From NCBI RefSeq assembly GCF_025128095.1, contig NZ_JAHLYT010000019.1, forward strand, positions 28,811 through 92,810: a DNA stretch of 64,000 nucleotides, written 5' to 3'. This document shows positions 34,486 through 45,211 of this stretch, piece by piece. This DNA is from Synechococcus sp. CS-1328 (GTDB taxonomy: Bacteria; Cyanobacteriota; Cyanobacteriia; PCC-6307; Cyanobiaceae). The number at the start of each line of letters is the position of its first letter. Within the stretch, counting starts at the first letter, position 1. Both the position numbers and the translations under genes were made by a program. Under the pieces are notes generated by a model. The model saw nothing but the letters and a program-made list of their open reading frames with translations. It did not search any database and was not told the origin of the DNA.

Positions 34486-35758
34486 GTCGCAGCACCCCCG
34501 TAACAGGCTGCTGAGCCTGGGCGGCGCCCTGGCCCTGGCTGCGGGCATGGTCTGCGGTCTGGCGGCCCTCCCCACCGGTGCGGTGGAGCGCGATCGGCGA
34601 ACGCCGGTCCCCCCGCCCCCCGCGCCGGAACGCCAGATGCGCCCGCGCCTGCAGGATCTGCTGCGGGCCAGCGGCGGCCGGCGCGTCGGGGTGTGGCTCA
34701 CCAACAGTCCGAGCCCCCTGTATTACGACGCCGGCCGGATCGAGCGGGCGGTTCAGGAGCTCGCCGATGCCGGCTTTAACACCCTCTACCCCAACGTCTG
34801 GAGCCGGGGCACCACCTTCCACCGCAGCCGCTGGGCGCCCATGGAGCCGGCCCTGCAGCGGGCCGGTGCCGAGCTTGATCCGATCTGCCGGCTGACGCGC
34901 GCCGCCCAGCGCCGCGGCCTGCAGGTGATTCCCTGGTTCGAATACGGCCTGATGGAGCCGGCCGATGCGGAGGTGGTGAGTCGCCACCCTGAGTGGGTGC
35001 TGCAGCGGCGCGATGGCAGCAGCCTCTATGCCATGCATGGCGCCGATCTGCGCACATCGCCGCTGAAGGACCTGCGGGTGTGGCTCAATCCGGCCCATCC
35101 GGGGGTGCGCAGCCGCTTCATCGGTCTGGTCAGCGAGATCGTGCAGCGCTGCGGGGTGGACGGCATCCAGCTCGACGACCACTTCGCCTGGCCCGTGGAT
35201 CTGGGCTACGACCCTTACACCCTGGCGCTCTACCGGGCCGAGACCGGCCGCGAGCCGCCCGACAGCGCCACCGACCGCGACTGGATGCGCTGGCGACGCC
35301 AGCAACTCACCGGGCTGCTGCGGGAGCTGCGCAGCTCCCTCGGCAAGCTGGATCGGGATCGGCGCACGCTGGTGAGCCTCTCGCCCGGCCCGTTTCGCTT
35401 CGCCTACAACCACTGGCTGCAGGACTGGGAGCTGTGGGCGCTGGGGGAACTGATCGACGACCTGGTGGTGCAGAACTACGCCTATTCCGTGGCCGGTTTC
35501 GCCAAGGATCTCGATCAGCCGGCCCTGGTGAAGGCGCGGCAGTGGGGCATGCCGGTGGAGATCGGCATCCTGGCCGGCTTCGGGGGTCGCACACCGCCGA
35601 TGAGCCAGCTGGAGGAGAAGGCGCGCCTGGCGGCCCAGCGGGGCCACGGCATCATCTACTTCTACTGGGAAGGGCTCTGGGGCCAGCACGCCGGACCGGA
35701 GGGGGGCGCCCAGCGGCAGGCGGCTTTCCGCCGACTGCATGGGCAGATCTTTCGCTGA
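34451..35758 (+). CDS. secreted glycoside-hydrolase-like protein (GHL10)
   Basis: 435 residues from ATG 34451. N-terminal signal-like region (LLSLGGALALAAGMVCGLAA) then a TIM-barrel of the glycosyl-hydrolase-like 10 family: VGVWLTNSPSPLYYDAGRIE, AGFNTLYPNVWSRG, PWFEYGLMEP, WLNPAHPGVRS, VDGIQLDDHFAWP with paired Asp, and VVQNYAYSVAGF. The family is common in cyanobacteria and probably acts on envelope or exopolysaccharide glycans; no activity is established. The 3' end contains two 15-base units. Confidence 0.88.
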   Translation: MKRAPSARCSAESQHPRNRLLSLGGALALAAGMVCGLAALPTGAVERDRRTPVPPPPAPERQMRPRLQDLLRASGGRRVGVWLTNSPSPLYYDAGRIERAVQELADAGFNTLYPNVWSRGTTFHRSRWAPMEPALQRAGAELDPICRLTRAAQRRGLQVIPWFEYGLMEPADAEVVSRHPEWVLQRRDGSSLYAMHGADLRTSPLKDLRVWLNPAHPGVRSRFIGLVSEIVQRCGVDGIQLDDHFAWPVDLGYDPYTLALYRAETGREPPDSATDRDWMRWRRQQLTGLLRELRSSLGKLDRDRRTLVSLSPGPFRFAYNHWLQDWELWALGELIDDLVVQNYAYSVAGFAKDLDQPALVKARQWGMPVEIGILAGFGGRTPPMSQLEEKARLAAQRGHGIIYFYWEGLWGQHAGPEGGAQRQAAFRRLHGQIFR

Positions 35759-35779
35759 GGGTTGTTTCGCTGAGCCGCG
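35750..35779. repeat. two 15-bp units at the GHL10 gene end
   Basis: TTTCGCTGAGGGTTG (35750-35764) and TTTCGCTGAGCCGCG (35765-35779) share their first ten bases exactly. The GHL10 stop codon (35756-35758) lies in the first; the second carries the same TGA in the same register. Confidence 0.55.
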
Positions 35780-35817
35780 GCTCGCCTCGGCCATCGCGCT
35801 GTGCTCGCTGGGCCTCA

Positions 35818-38514
35818 TCACCCCAGGCACTGCTCCACCACCTCGCGGGTGTTGGAGGACAGTGCCGCCGCCGCCAGCAGATTCAGGGCCTCCGCCATCC
35901 GCTCGCGCCGCTCGGGGCCGTAACTCCGCCAGCGGCTGAACACCTTGGCCAGGCGTGAGGCCGTGATCGGGTTGCGGCCGTCGAGGGCGGCGATCTGCTG
36001 CGCCAGGAAGCGGTAGCCACGGCCATCGGCGGCATGAAACACCATCGCATTGCCCGCCAGGCCGCCCAGCACCGCCCGCACCGAGTTGGGGGCCATCGGA
36101 TCGAAGCGTGGGTGCTCCAGCAGACGCGCCACCCGGTCCAGACCATCTGCGAAGGGAGCCCCTGCCTCCAGCGCAAACCAGGCATCGAGGATCACGGGGC
36201 GGTCTTGCCAGCGTTCAAAGAAGGCCTGCATGGCCGCCTCTCGCTCCGGGATGGCATGGGCCTGCAGCGCCTGCAATCCGCAGCGGGCCAGGGTCATCGA
36301 AGGCCCATGCACCGCATCGCGGGCCAGCGCCGCAATCGCCTTGTCGCCGGCGGCGATCCGCCAGCCCCAGATCCGGCCGGTGAGCATCCGGGCGCCGCTG
36401 CCCTCCGGCCAGTCCAGCTCCCACTGGGCCCGGCAGCGTTCCAGGGCCTGGGCCAGCAGCTCGGCATGGGCCTCGCCGAAGCGGCGCTGCAGGGCCAGCC
36501 GGGCGGTGACCAGAGCCGGAGGATCAGGCTCCGTCATGGCCTCCTCCAGTTCCGCCATCCCCGGAGGGCTCAGCAGGATGCTGCGGCTCGCTTCCGAGAG
36601 GGAGGGATCGCTGAGGATGCGGCCGAAGGCATCGATCAGTTCCTCCTCCAGCTGCTCATGGGGCTGTCCGGTCGCCCGGGCGACGAGGGCCTTGCGCAGC
36701 AGCACCTGGCCCGCATCCCAGCGGGAGAAGGGGTCGCTGTCGCTGGCCAGCAGATGCACCAGCTCGGCGGTGGAACGGCCCATCTCCAGCCGCACCGGAG
36801 CTGAGAAGCCCCGCAGCACCGACAGGGCCGGCGGATGGTCCTCCGCCGGCAATCCCTCGAAGCGCAGCTGCTGCTCCGCCTGATCGATCACCAGCAGGCG
36901 GCTCTCCTTGCCCCAGGCGCCCTCAAGCCTGGCGGCGGCCGCCTCGGAGGGCGACTCCCCAGCCAAGCGCAGGAGCAGGGGCTGGCCGGCACGATCCACC
37001 AGGCCCAGCACCAGCGGCAGCACCAGCGGCTGCTTGTCGGGCTGGCCCGGTGTGGGCGGGGTGTGCTGCCGCAGGGTGAGCTCCAGCACCCCCGCCGCAC
37101 CGTCCCAGTGGCGCTGCACCTGCAGCACCGGCGTGCCGGCCTGGTGGTACCAACGCCGGAACTGGGCGAAATCGAAGCTTGCAGAATTGGCCGCGGCGTC
37201 TTGCATCGCCTGCACGAAGTCCTGGCAGGTGGCCGCGGTGCCGTCATGGCGCTCCACATAGAGGGCCATGCCGCGCTGGAACGTCTCGGCACCGAGCAGC
37301 GTATGCAGGCAGCGAATCAGTTCCGATCCCTTTTCGTAGATCGTGGTGGTATAGAAGTTATCGATCGCCTGGTAGTGATCTGGCTGCACCGGATGGGCCG
37401 TGGGGCCGGCATCTTCGCGGAACTGGGTGTTGCGCAGCAGTGAGACATTCTCGATGCGGCGCAGGGCCGCACCATGCAGGTCAGCGCTGAAGCACTGATC
37501 GCGAAAGACGGTGAGCCCCTCCTTGAGTGAGAGCTGGAACCAGTCGCGGCAGGTGATGCGATTGCCGGTCCAGTTGTGGAAGTATTCGTGTGCGATCACA
37601 CTCTCGATCCGCTCCAGTTCCGCATCGGTGGCGGTTTCGGCATCGGCCAGCACGAGCTTGGAATTGAAGATATTCAGGCTCTTGTTCTCCATCGCGCCCA
37701 TGTTGAAGTGGCGCACCGCCACGATGTTGAACTCATCGAGGTCGTACTCCAGGCCGTACACCTGTTCATCCCAGGTCATCGCCCGTTTGAGCGAAGCCAT
37801 GGCATGGCCGGTGTAGTGGCTGTCGCCAGGCTCCACGTGAATCCGCAGCAGCACGGAACGACCCGAGGCCGTGGTGAAGTGATCGCGCACCTCCTCGAGG
37901 CGTCCGGCCACCAGGGCGAACAGATAGGAGGGTTTGGGGAAGGGATCGTCCCAGATGGCGTAGTGGCGCTCGGCTCCGCTGGCCGCTTCGGCCTCGAGGC
38001 TGCCGGTCTCGACGCAGTTGCCGTTGGAGAGCAGCACCGGGCAGGCGGAGCGATCGGCTTCGATCCGCACCCGGAAGCGGCTGAGCAGATCCGGGCGGTC
38101 GGGGTGGAAGGTGATGCGCCGGAACCCCTCGGCTTCGCACTGGGTGGTGTAGAGCCCGCCACTCACATACAGGCCTTCCAGGGTTGTGTTGCTCTCGGGG
38201 TGGAGGCGAACGCGGCTGCGCAACAGGAACGGACGCGCTGGCGGCTCCAGGATCCGCAACTCCCCATGGGTGTGCTGGATCGCCGCCGCGGCGACGGGCT
38301 CGCCGTCGAGGCTGAGATAGAGCAGCTCAAGATCGAGTCCCTGCAGCAGCAGGGGCTCGGGCCGGCCGTCTTCCAGGGGTAGCGCTGCCGGATTGGGCAG
38401 GAAGGCCAGCGCCGCTTCCACCTCCGTGTGGTCCGGAAAGAGCCGCACCGTCAGGTCGGTGCGATCCAGCAGGAAGGATGCGGGACGGTAGTCCGCGAGG
38501 CGCACAACGGCCAT
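35818..38514 (-). CDS. pepN: aminopeptidase N
   Basis: 898 residues from ATG 38514 (MAVVRLADYRPASFLLDRTD). M1-family zinc aminopeptidase. GAMEN substrate-recognition motif (about 271-275) and the HExxH motif in VIAHEYFHNWTGNRITC (near 308) with the third zinc ligand in SLKEGLTVFRD are intact, as is the Tyr in TTTIYEKGSELIR. Length and C-terminal helical domain follow E. coli PepN. The upstream frame to 38748 is not homologous. It is preceded by a small secreted protein gene on the same strand, 95 bases away. Confidence 0.96.
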   Translation of the reverse strand: MAVVRLADYRPASFLLDRTDLTVRLFPDHTEVEAALAFLPNPAALPLEDGRPEPLLLQGLDLELLYLSLDGEPVAAAAIQHTHGELRILEPPARPFLLRSRVRLHPESNTTLEGLYVSGGLYTTQCEAEGFRRITFHPDRPDLLSRFRVRIEADRSACPVLLSNGNCVETGSLEAEAASGAERHYAIWDDPFPKPSYLFALVAGRLEEVRDHFTTASGRSVLLRIHVEPGDSHYTGHAMASLKRAMTWDEQVYGLEYDLDEFNIVAVRHFNMGAMENKSLNIFNSKLVLADAETATDAELERIESVIAHEYFHNWTGNRITCRDWFQLSLKEGLTVFRDQCFSADLHGAALRRIENVSLLRNTQFREDAGPTAHPVQPDHYQAIDNFYTTTIYEKGSELIRCLHTLLGAETFQRGMALYVERHDGTAATCQDFVQAMQDAAANSASFDFAQFRRWYHQAGTPVLQVQRHWDGAAGVLELTLRQHTPPTPGQPDKQPLVLPLVLGLVDRAGQPLLLRLAGESPSEAAAARLEGAWGKESRLLVIDQAEQQLRFEGLPAEDHPPALSVLRGFSAPVRLEMGRSTAELVHLLASDSDPFSRWDAGQVLLRKALVARATGQPHEQLEEELIDAFGRILSDPSLSEASRSILLSPPGMAELEEAMTEPDPPALVTARLALQRRFGEAHAELLAQALERCRAQWELDWPEGSGARMLTGRIWGWRIAAGDKAIAALARDAVHGPSMTLARCGLQALQAHAIPEREAAMQAFFERWQDRPVILDAWFALEAGAPFADGLDRVARLLEHPRFDPMAPNSVRAVLGGLAGNAMVFHAADGRGYRFLAQQIAALDGRNPITASRLAKVFSRWRSYGPERRERMAEALNLLAAAALSSNTREVVEQCLG

Positions 38515-38609
38515 GAAGGGGGCGGAGCGGGGGAAGTGGCCTGCAGGGCCAGCGGACTGGAAGAAGCCGGGCCGGACGGAGAGCCCGGCGACGGAGGATC
38601 GGACCGGGC

Positions 38610-39104
38610 CTACTTGGCCTTCGGCGCAGGGGCGGCCGCGCCCTTCGGTGCCGGGGCGGCTGTGCCCTTGGGCGCTGGTGCTGCCTCGCTCTGCTTGAGG
38701 GCCTCCTGCACCTTTTTCATCACATCGGGCGGCACATCCTTGGGACACACCTCGGTTGCCCCCAGCACGGCGGAATTGATCGAACCGCGCCGCAGCTCCT
38801 CGATCGAGAGGGGCTTGCTGCCCACCTGCTGGATGGTGCCGTCGTGCTGGCCCTGGATCAGCTGCGCGATCGTCTCACCGGCGATGCTCACGGCCTTGTC
38901 GAACTCCACTCCGGCTGAGCGGGCGATGCACACATTCACGGCCGCGATGCGGGTGTAAAGCGACATCTCAGCCTCGGTGGCAGGGGCTGCCAGGGCGGCC
39001 GCAGGAGCCAGCACCAGCGGCAGCGCCAGCAGGGGGGTGGCCAGCAGAGGGGCGGCCAGCAGGGAGAAACGGCGGCGAAGCAGGGAGGTCAAGGCTCGGG
39101 CCAT
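38610..39104 (-). CDS. small secreted protein with Pro-Ala-Lys tail repeats
   Basis: 164 residues, ATG 39104. Signal peptide with a long Leu/Ala/Pro core (LLATPLLALPLVLAPAAALA, cleavage likely after ALA near 39). Mature domain of about 95 residues with two Cys (NVCIARSAGVEF, EVCPKDVPPDV) and a helical look. Tail has APAPKG repeats (24-base DNA period), likely a flexible wall- or membrane-facing tail. Similar small secreted proteins are widespread in picocyanobacteria but have no firm function. Confidence 0.7.
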   Translation of the reverse strand: MARALTSLLRRRFSLLAAPLLATPLLALPLVLAPAAALAAPATEAEMSLYTRIAAVNVCIARSAGVEFDKAVSIAGETIAQLIQGQHDGTIQQVGSKPLSIEELRRGSINSAVLGATEVCPKDVPPDVMKKVQEALKQSEAAPAPKGTAAPAPKGAAAPAPKAK

Positions 39105-39140
39105 GGTGAGCCCCCATGCTGCTGCATCGATCCGGGGCCG

Positions 39141-39677
39141 TCAGTCGGACGGGACAGCAGCGGGCGTGTCGCTCGGGAGGCGGCAATCGTGATGGGTCTC
39201 CACCAGGTCGAGGCTGCCGTCAAACCAGGCGTAGATCGAGCGGGCCCGGAAACGGCCCTGATCCACCAGGCGGATGTGATCGAGGATCTGCCAGCCCTGG
39301 TTCAGCGATTCGAAGATGAGTTCGTGCTCGTCCACCTGGCGGATCTGGGATTCGCTGGGCGAACAGAACGAATAGCCGCATGACCCTTCCAGCTGGTGCC
39401 CCCAGAGGTGGGCGGTGATCGAGCCCGCACGCTGGTAGCCAGGCTTGCGCTCGCTGACGCCCTCGTCGTGTTCCGACCACCAGGTGAAGCGATAGCCGGC
39501 CTCGCCTTCGGTCGTTGCGGTGATCTCCTCCACCTGCAGCCGCAGGTCGAACTGCAGGATCTCGTTGTCGGGAAAGTAGAGCGTGCGCCGCGATCGCCAC
39601 TGGCCCAGGTTGCGGTGGAACCAGCGCCGCAGGCTGCTGTCGAGCTGGATGCGGCTGCGGTGGACCGGTGCGGGCAT
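39141..39677 (-). CDS. beta-rich protein, possibly lipocalin-fold (CpeS-like)
   Basis: 178 residues from ATG 39677; ATG 39722 or GTG 39773 could extend it. Contains FHRNLGQWRSRRTLYFPDNE near the start and alternating beta-type segments (YRFTWWSEHDEGVSE, GSITAHLWGHQLEG, SIYAWFDGSLDLVETHHDCR). The opening LGxW-xSRRTLYF and the repeated strands resemble chromophore-lyase or lipocalin-like cyanobacterial proteins, but I see no diagnostic CpeS motif. Treat the fold as tentative. Confidence 0.55.
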   Translation of the reverse strand: MPAPVHRSRIQLDSSLRRWFHRNLGQWRSRRTLYFPDNEILQFDLRLQVEEITATTEGEAGYRFTWWSEHDEGVSERKPGYQRAGSITAHLWGHQLEGSCGYSFCSPSESQIRQVDEHELIFESLNQGWQILDHIRLVDQGRFRARSIYAWFDGSLDLVETHHDCRLPSDTPAAVPSD

Positions 39678-39842
39678 GCCCCCCTCCGAGACGGGAATCC
39701 TTCTGCCGATCAGGGGATGCATGAATGGAGCCCAGTTGGGGGTCTGGATCGGGCCTTCCCTCCCCTTCTCCACTGTCTAAACGGGTTCTACCAGAACTGC
39801 CACGCGGCATAGGGTGGGCTCTGCTGCCTGGGAGGCGCGGCC

Positions 39843-41078
39843 GTGGCGGCGGAACCTGTCCTGAATGCCCCCGTGAGCAGCGAACGCTTGCGCGAACCAG
39901 ATGGTGGTGACGGCTCTCCACCCCACCAGTGGCCACCCCCCACAGCGGAGGCCCAGGGCTCTGATGCGCCCGTCCGAGGGCTGAGGCTTCTGTTGGTGGC
40001 CACGCGCCAGCACCTGGCCGGATCGGATCTGCGCAGCCTGATGCGCTATCTCAAAAGCGACGACTGCACCTCCTCAGATCTACGCCTGGAGGTGGTGGAC
40101 CCGGTGCAGCATCCCGAGCTTCTGGAGCTGCACCGACTGGTAGCCACGCCAGCCCTGGTGAAACTGGAGCCAGCTCCCAAGCAGGTGTTCGCCGGCAACA
40201 CCCTCACCCGGCAGCTGCGCAACTGGATGCCGCGCTGGCAACAGGCTGAGGTGGCCGCCACCCTGGCCGGCGGGTTGGAGAACCCCCTGGTCGACAACAG
40301 TCGCACCCCGCGCGAGCAGCTGCTGGAAGACCAGCTCCTGGTGCTGCGCCAGGAGAACGAGACCCTGATTGAACGGCTGGAGGGCCAGGAGAAGCTGCTG
40401 CGGATGGTGGCCCACGAGCTGCGCACGCCGCTCACGGTGGCCAAGTTGGCGCTGCAGAGCCACTGCCTCGGCCAGATCGACGAGATCCGCTTTCTGGACG
40501 TGCTGCGTCGACGGTTCGACGATATGGAGTCTCTCTCCAAGGAACTGCTCGAGGTGGGCACCACCCGCTGGGAGGCCCTGTTCAATCCCCAGCGCCTTGT
40601 CCTCGGTCAGGTGGCGGCGGAGGCGATCCTTGAACTCGAGAAGCTCTGGGTGGGTCGGGAAGTGGAACTGGTCACCGACATCCCCGGTGACCTGCCGGAT
40701 GTGTTCGCCGATCCGCGCCGCATGCGCCAAGTGTTCCTCAACCTGCTCGAGAACGCCTTCAAGTACACCCCCGGCGGCGGCCGTGTCAGTTTTCGCCTGT
40801 GGCACCGCACCAGCCAGTGGGTGGAGGTGATCGTCTGCGACAGCGGCCCGGGCATCCCCGACGACGAGCAGGAACGGATCTTTCAGGACCGGGTGCGCTT
40901 GCCCCAGACCTCCGGCAGCACATCGGGCTATGGCGTTGGGTTGGGGGTGTGCCGCCGCATCGCCGAAGTGCAGGGCGGCCGCATCTGGGTGGTCTCGGAG
41001 CCCGAGCGAGGAGCCTGTTTCCATGTCACCGTGCCCGTCTGGAATGGCCAGGTGCATTCGCCTGATCCGTCCCGCTAG
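39843..41078 (+). CDS. sasA: circadian output histidine kinase SasA
   Basis: 411 residues, GTG start. KaiB-like thioredoxin domain (about 45-135: [52 protein letters not shown]) joined by a linker to a kinase core: phospho-acceptor [18 protein letters not shown]-box [14 protein letters not shown]1 [11 protein letters not shown] and G2 [13 protein letters not shown]. SasA senses KaiC and phosphorylates RpaA, linking clock state to transcription, including glycogen and redox genes. The N-terminal 44 residues before the KaiB-like domain are Pro/Gly-rich. kaiABC and rpaA are not in the window. Confidence 0.95.
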   Translation: MAAEPVLNAPVSSERLREPDGGDGSPPHQWPPPTAEAQGSDAPVRGLRLLLVATRQHLAGSDLRSLMRYLKSDDCTSSDLRLEVVDPVQHPELLELHRLVATPALVKLEPAPKQVFAGNTLTRQLRNWMPRWQQAEVAATLAGGLENPLVDNSRTPREQLLEDQLLVLRQENETLIERLEGQEKLLRMVAHELRTPLTVAKLALQSHCLGQIDEIRFLDVLRRRFDDMESLSKELLEVGTTRWEALFNPQRLVLGQVAAEAILELEKLWVGREVELVTDIPGDLPDVFADPRRMRQVFLNLLENAFKYTPGGGRVSFRLWHRTSQWVEVIVCDSGPGIPDDEQERIFQDRVRLPQTSGSTSGYGVGLGVCRRIAEVQGGRIWVVSEPERGACFHVTVPVWNGQVHSPDPSR

Positions 41079-41190
41079 ACCCCCCGGCAACGGGGTTGGG
41101 GCCCGGCGTTTCAGCTTGACGAAGGGTCCGTCCGACCCGTAGGTTCTCTCCATCGGCGAAGCGGCAATCGGCCGTTCCCACCGAGTCCAG

Positions 41191-41263
41191 GCCCCCATCG
41201 TCTAGAGGCCTAGGACACCTCCCTTTCACGGAGGCGACAGGGGTTCGAATCCCCTTGGGGGTA
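41191..41263 (+). tRNA. tRNA-Glu (UUC)
   Basis: 73 bases without CCA. Acceptor GCCCCCA pairs with TGGGGGT (first pair G-T), anticodon arm CCTCC/GGAGG around loop CTTTCAC gives anticodon TTC at 41225-41227, and the T arm is AGGGG/CCCCT around TTCGAAT with GTTCGAAT. In cyanobacteria this tRNA also donates glutamate for tetrapyrrole synthesis. Confidence 0.97.
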
Positions 41264-41272
41264 TGCAAGATC

Positions 41273-41296
41273 AGCGGCATCGAAGCCGCTTTTTTT
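41273..41296 (+). terminator. intrinsic terminator after tRNA-Glu
   Basis: AGCGGC (41273-41278) pairs with GCCGCT (41285-41290) around loop ATCGAA, followed by a run of seven T ending at 41296. Starts ten bases after the tRNA. Confidence 0.8.
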
Positions 41297-41445
41297 GTGC
41301 GATGTTGTCTGGCTTGTTCCCTTGAGCCAGGATCGAGCCACCTGATCCAGCCAGGGTTGTTCAAGGCTCAGAGAGAGATGGGCGAGGTTGCTCTGAACCA
41401 GCAGCCGGGGCTGGATTCGCGGCTGCCGACTGTGAGACTTCTGGC

Positions 41446-42090
41446 TCAGGCCAGCAGAGCTGAACGCCTGAGGGCCTCCTGCTGGACTCCGCGCAGATTG
41501 GCGGCGAGATCGTCGCGCAGGCGCTGCTCGATCAGGCCGATCGGCATGCCGGGTTTGCCTTGCACCAGCAGTTCGTAGAGCAGGGAGGTGCCGCTGGGAT
41601 CCCGGTGCACGATCCAGGCCCCCTCGAAGCGGCGGAAATCGCCGCGCACCATTCGAAAATCCAGGCGCCCCTCCGGCTGACGCTCCTGCAACTCCAGTTC
41701 CACCGCCGCGCTGAAACGCAGACCACAGAACTGCTGGGTGCCGATCTGCTCGAGACCCACGGTGCTGCCACGGCGCCAGAGCAGCCGCGAGACAGCCAGG
41801 TTGGGAATGAAGTGACAGAGCCCTTCGTAATCGGTGAGAACGGTCCAGAGCCAGCCAGGGTCCAGATCAAGACGCAACTGGACGGCGAGCCGCCTGGCTC
41901 CCTGGGGCAGCCGCTCCATCTCCTGCTGGATGGTGTCGAGTCGGCAACTGGGTTCGCTGGAGGGGAGTTGCAGGGCGCGGGAGAGGGAAACGGGAACGGA
42001 AACGGCGGCCAAGGGCTGCACCAGAACGGTTCGTGGGGAGGATTGGCGCCAGCCGGGCACTCTGGAGTGGGAGCGGCCTGGAAGCTGCAA
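41446..42090 (-). CDS. SRPBCC (START-like) family protein
   Basis: 214 residues from TTG at 42090; the true start may be shorter because the first 50 residues are low in structure. The core LDPGWLWTVLTDYEGLCHFI, PNLAVSRLLWRRG, GLRFSAAVELELQERQPEG and GTSLLYELLVQGKPGMPIGL matches cyclase/dehydrase-type SRPBCC domains, which bind hydrophobic ligands such as lipids or pigments. It is divergent from petH, sharing a 73-base region that holds the petH promoter candidate. Ligand unknown. Confidence 0.78.
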   Translation of the reverse strand: MQLPGRSHSRVPGWRQSSPRTVLVQPLAAVSVPVSLSRALQLPSSEPSCRLDTIQQEMERLPQGARRLAVQLRLDLDPGWLWTVLTDYEGLCHFIPNLAVSRLLWRRGSTVGLEQIGTQQFCGLRFSAAVELELQERQPEGRLDFRMVRGDFRRFEGAWIVHRDPSGTSLLYELLVQGKPGMPIGLIEQRLRDDLAANLRGVQQEALRRSALLA

Positions 42091-42102
42091 CCCTAACCGC
42101 GA

Positions 42103-42133
42103 TTGGGAGTGGGAGGCGCAGATTCCCTATGAT
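42103..42133 (+). promoter_or_regulatory. candidate sigma-70 promoter of petH
   Basis: TATGAT (42128-42133) is a near-perfect -10 element; TTGGGA (42103-42108) lies 19 bases upstream as a -35. The petH ATG (42164) is 31 bases beyond the -10, with GAGAGGA at 42146-42152 as ribosome binding site, so the leader would be only about 24 bases. Confidence 0.5.
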
Positions 42134-42157
42134 CGAACCGATTTTTGAGAGGACTGA

Positions 42158-43336
<1,179 letters not shown>

Positions 43337-43374
43337 ACGATCCGATCCGAATCAATCAGCTCTTCAGCACTGAC

Positions 43375-43397
43375 AAGCCCGCCGATGGCGGGCTTTT
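43375..43397 (+). terminator. intrinsic terminator after petH
   Basis: AAGCCCGCC (43375-43383) pairs with GGCGGGCTT (43387-43395) around GAT and runs into TTTT. About 39 bases after the petH stop. From here to the zwf start (43634) I see no gene in about 236 bases; a T-run at 43441-43449 and GC-rich leader are the only features. Confidence 0.85.
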
Positions 43398-43633
43398 CTG
43401 ATGGCCAGGGTTTTGATCACTGTTTGTGGCCATTGACTGTGGTTTTTTTGCGGCCCCTGCGTGTTGTGGGCATGGTTCATGCCTGAGCGTCCGAAGTCTG
43501 CGCGAATTGCGAAGCGGCAGCCGCCGGCCATTGATCAGGGATCCCGGACAGAAACCGTCGAAAACCGTTGCGCTCCAGCGATGGGGCCCCGCCCTCGTTA
43601 AACAGGAGGGAACTGGCGCCTGGATCCCACGCG

Positions 43634-45157
43634 ATGACCGTCACCCTCACCAATCCGCTCCGGGTCGGGCTCCGTCAGGAGCGGGTGATCCCGCCGCAGT
43701 GTCTGGTGATCTTCGGGGCGAGTGGGGATCTCACCCACCGCAAGCTGATTCCGGCTCTGTTCGAGCTGTTCCGGCAGCGCCGCCTGCCCAGCGAATTCGC
43801 CGTGCTGGGTTGCGCCCGCCGTCCCTGGAGCGACGAGGAATTCCGCAGCCGCATGGGCGAGGCCCTGGCCCAGGAGGTGGAGCAGCACCAGCAGGCCTGG
43901 GCCCAGTTCGCCTCCGGCCTGTTCTACGAGCCTGTGGATCTGGAGCAGCCCGCCGACGTGGTGCGCCTGGGCCATCGACTCGATCAGATCGATCGGCAAC
44001 GGGCCACCCGTGGCAACCGCACCTTCTACCTCTCGGTGTCCCCTGCCCACTACGGCAGTGGCTGCCGTGCCCTGGCGGCGGCAGGTCTGCTTGAGGATCC
44101 GCAGCGCAGCCGGGTGGTGATCGAGAAGCCCTTCGGCCGTGATTACGGCAGCGCCCAGGAGCTCAACCGCATCGTGCAGGCCTGCGCCAAGGAGCGCCAG
44201 GTCTTCCGGATCGACCACTACCTCGGCAAGGAAACGGTCCAGAACATCCTGGTGCTGCGCTTCGCCAACACGATCTTCGAGCCGATCTGGAACCGCAACT
44301 ACATCGACAACGTCCAGATCACCGCCGCCGAAACCGTGGGCGTGGAGGAGCGGGCCGGCTACTACGAAACCTCCGGAGCCCTGCGGGACATGGTGCAGAA
44401 CCACCTCACCCAGATGCTGGCCCTCACCACCATGGAGCCTCCAGGTCGCTTCGATCCCGAGGCGATGCGCAACGAGAAGGCCAAGGTGCTGCAGGCCGCC
44501 CAGCTGGCCAACGAGGCCGAGCCCTGGAAGTGTTGCGTCCGCGGCCAGTATTCCGCCGGTGGCAGCGCCACCAGGCCCCTGAGCGGCTATCGCCAGGAAC
44601 CAGGGGTGAATCCGAACAGCACCACCGAGACCTACGTGGCCATGAAGCTGTTCATCAACAACTGGCGCTGGCAGGGAGTGCCCTTCTATCTGCGCACCGG
44701 CAAGCGGCTGCCCAAGCGCCTCTCGGAGGTGGTGCTCACCTTCCGCCAGGCACCGGTGCACCTGTTCGATGCGGCTGGTGGTGCCCCCACCCCCAACCAG
44801 CTGATCCTGCGCATTCAGCCCGATGAGGGGGCCGAGTTCCGCTTCGAGGTGAAGGCACCGGGCTCAGGCATGCGCAGCCGTCCGGTGGATATGGGCTTCT
44901 CCTACGACGAGTCGTTCGGTGAGCCCTCCGACGAGGGCTACGTGCGCCTGCTGGCCGACGCCATGCTGGGCGACGCCACCCTGTTCACCCGCAGCGACGA
45001 GGTGGAGGCCGCCTGGCGCCTCTACACCCCCCTGCTGGAGCTGATCGAAGAAGCGCCCTGGCAGCTGCCGGTGCATCCCTACGAAGCCCGCACCTGGGGG
45101 CCAGCCGCCGCCGACAGCCTGCTGGCCGAGGACGAGCTGGCCTGGCGCCGTCCCTGA
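43634..45157 (+). CDS. zwf: glucose-6-phosphate 1-dehydrogenase
   Basis: 507 residues from ATG 43634. First step of the oxidative pentose phosphate route, producing NADPH from glucose 6-phosphate in the dark. Motifs: nucleotide-binding FGASGDLTHRKLIPALF near the start, EKPFGRDYGSA, and the substrate site RIDHYLGKETVQN (about 192-204) with catalytic His. Length is standard. A longer frame to 43568 has no similarity. Followed 54 bases later by opcA, its activator, in the usual cyanobacterial pairing. Confidence 0.97.
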   Translation: MTVTLTNPLRVGLRQERVIPPQCLVIFGASGDLTHRKLIPALFELFRQRRLPSEFAVLGCARRPWSDEEFRSRMGEALAQEVEQHQQAWAQFASGLFYEPVDLEQPADVVRLGHRLDQIDRQRATRGNRTFYLSVSPAHYGSGCRALAAAGLLEDPQRSRVVIEKPFGRDYGSAQELNRIVQACAKERQVFRIDHYLGKETVQNILVLRFANTIFEPIWNRNYIDNVQITAAETVGVEERAGYYETSGALRDMVQNHLTQMLALTTMEPPGRFDPEAMRNEKAKVLQAAQLANEAEPWKCCVRGQYSAGGSATRPLSGYRQEPGVNPNSTTETYVAMKLFINNWRWQGVPFYLRTGKRLPKRLSEVVLTFRQAPVHLFDAAGGAPTPNQLILRIQPDEGAEFRFEVKAPGSGMRSRPVDMGFSYDESFGEPSDEGYVRLLADAMLGDATLFTRSDEVEAAWRLYTPLLELIEEAPWQLPVHPYEARTWGPAAADSLLAEDELAWRRP

Positions 45158-45211
45158 AGTCTCCAGACCAACCCCCAACGCTTCAGATCCCGCGCCCTCC
45201 GACTGTTCACC